This document shows, one piece after another, positions 57,035-64,000 of a DNA stretch of 64,000 nucleotides. Both the position numbers and the translations under genes were made by a program. This stretch comes from Tillus elongatus (lineage: Eukaryota; Arthropoda; Insecta; Coleoptera; Cleridae), in contig OZ023262.1 of assembly GCA_964006375.1 (NCBI GenBank), positions 54,821,366 to 54,885,365 of the forward strand, given 5' to 3'. The number at the start of each line of letters is the position of its first letter. Position 1 is the first letter of the stretch. The notes under the pieces were generated by a model. The model saw only the letters and a list, made by a program, of their open reading frames with translations, was not told the origin of the DNA and searched no databases.

Positions 57035-59098
57035 CAGTGTGAAACACACTTATGGAATAAAATTAATTATTCAGCAAAAAAATAGTTTTTGTGGAAAACG
57101 CTGAGGCACGTGAAGTTTAATTTGTCGAACATTATCTTATAATCATAGTTAAAAAAATTAAACTCCCACCGTTATCCTTTTTTTTAAATATCAACCCTAC
57201 ATTGTTTCATCACAATTCGATGGATCACATGTTTCTCAATACGGAGATACCCCATGTGTATGGTCTTATTTTACAGTTTTCAATATAGAGTGGAAGTGTA
57301 ATACCGGAATATTAAAACTAAACAGTTCACACTGAAATTCCAATTTAGAAAATAAACTTAATAAAAACGTCCCTTTCTTATAATAAATGTTCAAAATGTT
57401 CTCCATTCACTTGTACACAACGAAATAATCTGCTCTGGAATTCTTCCCTAACACTGTTCAACATGCCAGGTCTTACGTTCTTAATTTCTGTTGTTATTTT
57501 CATTCACAAATCACCTAAATCAGCAGGTTGCGTTTTATAGACTCTGTTTTTAAGGTAACCCGATAAAAAGCAATCAAGAGGGGTACAATCTGGTGATCTA
57601 GCGGGCCATTCTACGAAAGCTCTTCGTCCAGTCTATCTTTGTAGAAAGACTTCGTGTAAATACTCCCGTACTTGACGAGTAAAGTGGGGCGGTGCACCGT
57701 CTTGTTGAAACCATATCCTTTCATGGAGAATATTAGGTTTCATTACATTTGGATACAATTCCTCTAACATTGGGACAACCTATTCTCTTGGCATTTTTAA
57801 ATATCTTGGGCCGTTTAGATTTCCTATAAAAACAGGTCCAATTACGTGATCACCAATGATACCAGCACAAACTTTCAACTTCTGAGGACGCTGAGTGTGT
57901 GTTTGTCGCATCCAGTGTGGGTTTCCCGCAGCCCAGTATCTGCAATTTTACTTGTTTACATCGCCAATCAAAAAAAAATGTTGCTTCATCGGAGAACAGG
58001 ACGTCAGCAGAAGAAATAACATTTCTATGTAACATGTCCAGCAGTTGTTCACAAAATTGCAGTCTTCTATCAGAATCACCGTCAATCAACTCTTGAACGT
58101 GTTGTGGTTTATAGGGATGCATTTTTTTCATTTTTGAGACATCTTAAAACTGTTAATTGACTAACATCATTTTTACGTGCAACTTGACGGGTATAAGTTG
58201 TTGGTTCTTCTTGAAAAGCCAATAAAATATCGAGTTCTACGTCTTCTTCAACAAACTCGGGTCTCTTAGGCAGTGATTTAACGTGTCCATAATCACGAAA
58301 CTGTGAATGTATCTTAGACACAGTTCCCTGGGTTAGTAGGGGAAATCTGTATGTTTTTTATTAAATAGGTTAACAACTTGTGCCTGTATTGTACCCATAT
58401 CACCATACCCAATCATCATTAATATTTCTGTTCACAAAGTTTCGGTTAAGTATCGCATTATTAGACCAAAAATTAATTGAAATTATCGGAACAAAATTAC
58501 GACTAATTTATTAGGAGACCGTGCATTCAATGGAATACACCACAAAAGAAAACAAAACTGTTAAATTTCACCTTTCACACTGCAAAAATTGGTAGTTAAT
58601 AAGAAACGATTAATGATACCAAGTACGTTTTAGATAAAAGACAAGATAAGAAATTTAAGATAAGAGTCAGTGAAGAATTCCAGAGTAGATTACTTCGCAG
58701 TATGCAAGTGAATGGAAAACACTTTGAATATTGATTATAAAAAAGCGACATTTTTATTAAGTTTATTTTCGTAATTTGAATTTCAGGTTAAACTGTTTAG
58801 TTTTAATTGTTCAGGTATTAAATTTCCACCCTGCATTGAAAACTGTAATATTAGACCATACATATGGGGTCTCCGCATTCATAAAAATGTGGTCCATCGA
58901 ATTGTGATGAAAAAATGTAGGGTTGCTATTTTTTTTAAATGAATAATGTGGTGGGGGTAAAATGATGGGAGTTTAATTTTTTTAATTATGATTATAAGAT
59001 GATGTTCGACAAATTAAACTTCACGTGTCTCAGTGTTTTCCAAAAAAACTATTCTTTGCTGAATAATGAATTTTATTCCATAAGTGTGTTTCATACTG
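57035..59098 (-). mobile_element. Third DD41D Tc1/mariner-type element, decayed
   Basis: 2064 bp with ends CAGTGTGAAACACACTTATG and CATAAGTGTGTTTCATACTG, one mismatch, each next to TA. Inverted repeats are about 300 bp (57035-57330 and 58795-59098) and clearly diverged from each other. One transposase remnant on the minus strand. Confidence 0.85.
57378..58419 (-). pseudogene. DD41D transposase, decayed
   Basis: The reading starts near ATG at 58419 (MMIGYGDMGTIQAQVVNLF). After a frame change comes VSKIHSQFRDYGHVKSLP and the second DNA-binding part (TYTRQVARKNDVSQLTVLR). The first catalytic box is DVLFSDEATF (about 58000). The frame breaks again at WRCKQ. The second Asp is in WFQQDGAPPHFT (about 57710) and the third in WPARSPDCTPLD (about 57580), with a stop in between. 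Counting through the stop, 41 residues separate them. The end FEHLL matches the other two transposases. It is a separate lineage from 7475-8461 and 46069-47133. Confidence 0.82.
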
Positions 59099-59260
59099 TA
59101 TATAAACATATAAAAATTCAAACGGACCTTGGATATGGGTTCTAGACGCCCTAACTAGTGCATATTTGAAAAAAATTTAGAAAGTGCCACCATCGTTACC
59201 TATCTATTAGTGAATTTTGTTAATGAAAATCCACCAATAATGATAATAATAATGCCACAG
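59099..59260 (-). repeat. Module L remnant
   Basis: Inverted L (AAACGGACCTTGGATATGGG) and a weak hairpin, then an AAT-rich junction to the LINE. Confidence 0.6.
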
Positions 59261-61310
59261 TAGTCAGAATGGTGTGGTTATACCTTTCGCTGTTCATAAA
59301 CTCACTGGGTCAAAGGTCAAAGCTCACAAAACGCTTCTACACAATCCCAGTCAAGAAAATCGTCAAGCATTTAACGACGCAAGAAACCGCTATGTCCGCA
59401 TTCTTTCTGAGGCAAAAAACTCGATTAATAATCACATCAAAAAAAAGTCCTCTTAAGCTCCAACGGCGGCAAACCCTTCTGGACTCTTGCTAAATCTATC
59501 AGGAATAATTTCTGCAAAAGCACGTTCCCACCTCTTGTCTCAGGGGATGAAATTGTTTCTACCGCCCTGGGCAAGGCTGAACTTTTTGCTTCGTTGTTCG
59601 CCGCCAATTCTACTCTCAACCCACCTCCAAATGTTCAACCACCAACAGTCCCCAATGTCGCGCATAAAATGACGGATATCATTTTCAAAACTAAAAAGGT
59701 ACGAAAGATGCTCTCTTCTCTTAATACCAGGAAAGCCTCTGGCCTTGACGAGATCCCAGCAATTGTTCTTAAAAAATGCGCACCAGAGCTTGCTCCTGTC
59801 CTGACTCGTCTGTTTCAGACATCTTATAATAAAGGCATATTCCCTAGTAACTGGAAAACTGCTCGAGTACAACCCAACCCCAAGAAAGGATTCAAAGCGC
59901 TTCCTAGCAACTACAGGCCTATTTCTCTCCTTTCAGTCGTCTCTAAAGTGATGGAAAAGTATATAAACACCGAATTACTGAAATTTCGTGAAAAACACAG
60001 TCTAATCCACGACAGGCAGTATGGATTCCGTCAGCGCAGATCGACTGCCGACCTCCTTTCCTTTGTCACCCATTCTTGGAACAAGTCTATGGAACAACAC
60101 GGTGAATCCCAGATTGTTGCTCTAGACATATCTCAAGCATTCGACCAGGTCTGGCACGCAGCGCTGCTTAATAAGCTTCCGGCCTATGGCCTACCACCAA
60201 AACTTTGTACCTGGACAGCAAATTTCCTCTCCAACAGGACCATATCTGTTGTTGTGGATGGCCATTCCTCTAAACTGTATCAAATTAATGCAGGAGTTCC
60301 TCAAGGTTCAGCTTTAGCCCCTACTTTGCTTCTTCTCCACATCAATGACCTCCTCACTAGCACATCCAACTCAGTTCACAGCTACGCGGACGACAGCACC
60401 CTCCATTCAAATATACAATATTCTAAGCCTGTCTTTTTAGCCCAATTAGATGAGGATCGCAGACTCATGGAGGGTTCTGTCTCCGTGGATCTCCAAAAAA
60501 TATTAGATTGGGGAAGTAGAAATCTTGTACAATTCAACCCCACCAAAACTAAGTCTTGCTTTCTTTCTCACAAGAGATACACCGGCCCTAGACCCATCAC
60601 AATGAACAACCAAGTTATTCAAAGTAATGAGTCCTTTTCTCTTGTTGGCATTTCTGTGGATCGAAATCTTAATTGGCACCAACATGTCACATCAATTGCA
60701 GAAGCGGCTGCTAAGAAATTAGGTTTCCTCTTCCGGGCTCGCAAATACTTTTCACCAGCTAATCTCTATACCTTATATACTGCACAAATAAGGCCAAACC
60801 TCGAATACTGCTCCCACATCTGGGGTGCCGCTGCCGCTTCTACACTCTCTATACTGGACTCCATTCAAAAGAGAGCTATACGTCTCATCGGTGACCCTAC
60901 CCTCACCCAAAGGCTGCCATCCCTTGCCCACCGACGTGTCGTTGGTGAGCTCTCTCTCTCTTTTATAGATATCGGCATGGGCACTGCTCAGAGGAGCTTT
61001 CCTCCATAGTTCCCCCACCTGCTGCCCCCAACAGATCCACCAGGGGAACAGAGCAAATGCACCCTTTTACTGTCCAGGTCACCAGACTTAGAACATCTTG
61101 TTATGCCCGCTATTTTGTTCCGAGGACTTCGAAGTTGTGGAATTCCTTGTCGGCACGTGTTTTTTCTTCTCCTCCGAACCTCCAAACCTGCAAGTCCAGA
61201 ATTAACAAGCTGCCTCTTTCCTCCTTGTCAACACCCACGGTACGATAGTATTTAGGCTGTAAGCCCTCGGGGTGTGTTATTGAAATTAAAAATAAAAAAA
61301 ATAAAAAACT
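59261..61310 (+). pseudogene. CR1-like LINE, longest copy
   Basis: 5'-truncated, with no endonuclease. The linker (NPSQENRQAFNDARNRYVRIL) is in one frame. After a slip in an A-run near 59440 the frame stays open to 61009: KPFWTLAKSIRNNF, LNTRKASGLDEIPAIVLKK, NYRPISLLSVVSKVMEKY, RQYGFRQRRSTADLLSF, IVALDISQAFDQVWH (motif A), NAGVPQGSALAPTLLLLHIN (motif B), HSYADDSTLHSN (catalytic box) and the thumb NPTKTKSCFLSHKR. A second slip at a CT tract near 60960 moves the C-terminus to the frame ending about 61250. An in-frame ATG is not needed, because the open segment begins inside the gene. The end is GTGTGTTATTGAAATTAAAA, A-rich. Confidence 0.85.
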
Positions 61311-61789
61311 GGGCAGTTCTTCCCATAACAACCATATTCAACGTATAAGTGACAAGTAACAATAATTATTTACTCATCCTGGTATAGGTGACACCATAAA
61401 GTATGTAGGTGAATGAGACATAAGGATATTCGGAGAACTTTGCCACTATAATTCCATTCGGGGTAAGCTCCTTTTCGCATAATGTCAGCGAGTATAACTC
61501 GACCCAAAATTTCTAATCTGAAAATTATATTAGCAATTCGTTTGTGTCGCGACTTGTGTCTATGACTACTGCTTCTTGTTCGTACCTCCGACCTTTACTT
61601 TCATATGGTAATTACTCTGAGTTTGTCGTCTACTTAATAATAAACATAACTTTATTACTTCGTAGACGACTACTAGGGCATCTCAGTGAAAATCGAGTTA
61701 GGGTTACAGAGAACACAATTTTAATTTAATTTTATGGTAAGAAGACTATACAACAACAACGCTTTGTACAGTAAAAGTCCTGAAGCAGC
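61311..61789. other. Unassigned sequence
   Basis: Nothing recognised between the LINE tail and a module R fragment. Confidence 0.4.
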
Positions 61790-62645
<856 letters not shown>

Positions 62646-64000
62646 ATTTCAACAACACACCATGAGGGCTTAGAGCCTTAATACTATCGTATCGTGGGTG
62701 TCGACAAGGAGGAAAGAGGCAACATGTTAATTCTGGACTTGAAGGTTTGTAGGTTCGGGGGAGAAGGAAAAACATGTGCCGGCAAGGAATTCCACAACTT
62801 GGAAGTCCTCGGGACAAGATGTTCTATATATGGTGACCTGGACAGTAAAAGGATGCATTCGCTGTGTTCCCCTGGTAGATCTGTTGGGGGCAGGAGGTGG
62901 AGGAACTATGGAAGAAAGCTCCTCTGAGCAGTGCCCGTGAAGATATCTATAAAACAAAAAGTGGTCACCAACAGCACGCCGGTGGGCAAGGGATGGCAGC
63001 CTTCGGGTGAGGGTAGGGTCACCGATGAGACGTATAGCTCTCTTCTGAATTGAGTCCAGGATAGGGAGTGTAGAAGGGGCAGCAGCACCCCAGATGTGGG
63101 AGCAGTATTCGAGGTTTGGTCTTATTTGTAAAGTATATAAGGTATAGAGATTAGCTGGTGAAAAGTATTTGCGAGCCCGGAAGAGGAAACCTAATTTCTT
63201 AGCAGCCGCTTCTGCAATTGATGTGACATTTTGATGCCAATTGAGATTTCGATCCACAGAAATGCCAACAAGCGAAAAGGACTCGTTACTTTGAATAACT
63301 TGGTTGTTCATTGTGATGGATCTAGGGCTGGTGTATCTCTTATGAGAAAGAAAGCAAAACTGTGATTTTGTGGGGTTGAATTGTACAAAATTTCTACTTC
63401 CCCAGTCCAATATTTTTTGGAGATCCGCGGAGACAGAACCCTCCATGAGTCTGCGATCGTCATCTAATTGGGCTAAAGAGACGGGCTTAGAATATTGTAT
63501 ATTTGTGTGGAGGGTGCTGTCGTCCGCGTAACTGTAAACTGGGTTGAATGTGCTAGAGAGAAGCTCATTGATGTGGAGAAGAAACAAATTAGGGGCTAAA
63601 GCTGAACCTTGAGGAACTCCTGCATTAATTGGATACAGTTTAGAGAAATGGCCATCCACGACAACAGAAATGCTCCGGTTGAAGAGGAAATTTCCTGTTG
63701 ACGTACAAAGTTTTGGTGGTAGGCCATAGGCCGGTATTTTATTAAGCAGCGCTGCTTGCCAGGCCTGGTAGAATGCTTTGGATGTGTCTAGAGCGAAAAT
63801 CTGGGATTCACCCTGTAGTTCCATAGATTTGTTCCAAGAACGGGTAACAAAGGAAAGGAGGTCGGCAGTTGATCTGCGCCGAAGAAATCCACACTGCCTG
63901 TCGTGGATTAGACTGTGTTTTTCAAGACATTTAGTAATTCGGTGTTTATATACTTTTCCACCACTTTAAAGACGACTGAAAGGAGGGAAATCGACCTGTA
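62646..64000 (-). pseudogene. CR1-like LINE on the minus strand, runs off the window
   Basis: Tail at 62646 (GTGTGTTGTTGAAATAAAA on the minus strand). The 365-codon frame 63824-62727 holds motif A (FALDTSKAFYQAWQ, the usual Asp kept, FDQVWH changed to FYQAWQ), motif B (NAGVPQGSALAPNLFLLHIN), YSYADDSTLHTN and the thumb. A one-base deletion near 63920 shifts the upstream fingers (YRSISLLSVVFKVVEKY). The C-terminus is also shifted near 62805. Close to 59261-61310, pointing the opposite way. Confidence 0.85.

Overview
The window looks like intergenic or intronic DNA from a repeat-rich insect genome. It is AT-rich and carries about thirty long (TA)n arrays, several insect-type non-LTR retrotransposon remnants, and three lineages of DD41D (rosa-like) Tc1/mariner-superfamily transposons. 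A short (TCAGG)n tract, the telomere motif of many beetles, is weak evidence for a beetle. No complete host protein-coding gene is visible. The only stretch with host-gene character is a GC- and CpG-rich block at about 9.54-9.96 kb, which could be a promoter plus 5' exon.

Layout. 0-10 kb: MITEs, tRNA-derived SINEs, a 2-kb element with 640-bp inverted repeats, hammerhead-ribozyme-like palindromes, an RTE-like reverse-transcriptase scrap and a broken DD41D transposon (7.3-8.84 kb). 10-19 kb: a foldback-like composite, a third SINE, (GTCY)n-type repeats and a 5'-truncated CR1-like LINE. 19.4-27.4 kb: one very large inverted structure whose arms contain opposed arrays of a ~263-281 bp repeat, with a Jockey-like LINE and two hammerhead-like sequences at its centre. 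27-42 kb: nested (TA)n composites and MITEs, and two more LINE remnants. 42-48 kb: the best hammerhead-like motif, then a complete DD41D transposon (44850-47992) with a 354-aa open transposase and almost identical 581-bp terminal inverted repeats. 50-57 kb: a second large inverted structure built from opposed arrays of a 117-bp repeat. 57-64 kb: a third, decayed DD41D transposon and two CR1-like LINEs whose 3' ends face each other.

Three recurring modules explain most of the other bases. Module L is a hairpin-bearing flank (hairpin GTGAATTTT..AAAATTCAC, then a stretch ending TATGTTTATA) that runs into a (TA)n array. Module R leaves the other side of the array (starting near CGATAACTCAAAAAAT, later CAAGTGGCTTGGATAAG and CAAAACGTCAAA). 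Module S looks like a captured Tc1/mariner inverted repeat (CAGGGTG..., GGCCCATAAGTCG). The modules adjoin a ~308-bp MITE family whose tips carry the hairpin ACGCA-GCAAG-TGCGT. Tc1/mariner elements insert at TA, and three of them here sit inside or against (TA)n arrays, so the arrays probably act as landing sites. All boundaries and similarities were read by eye, without alignment software.
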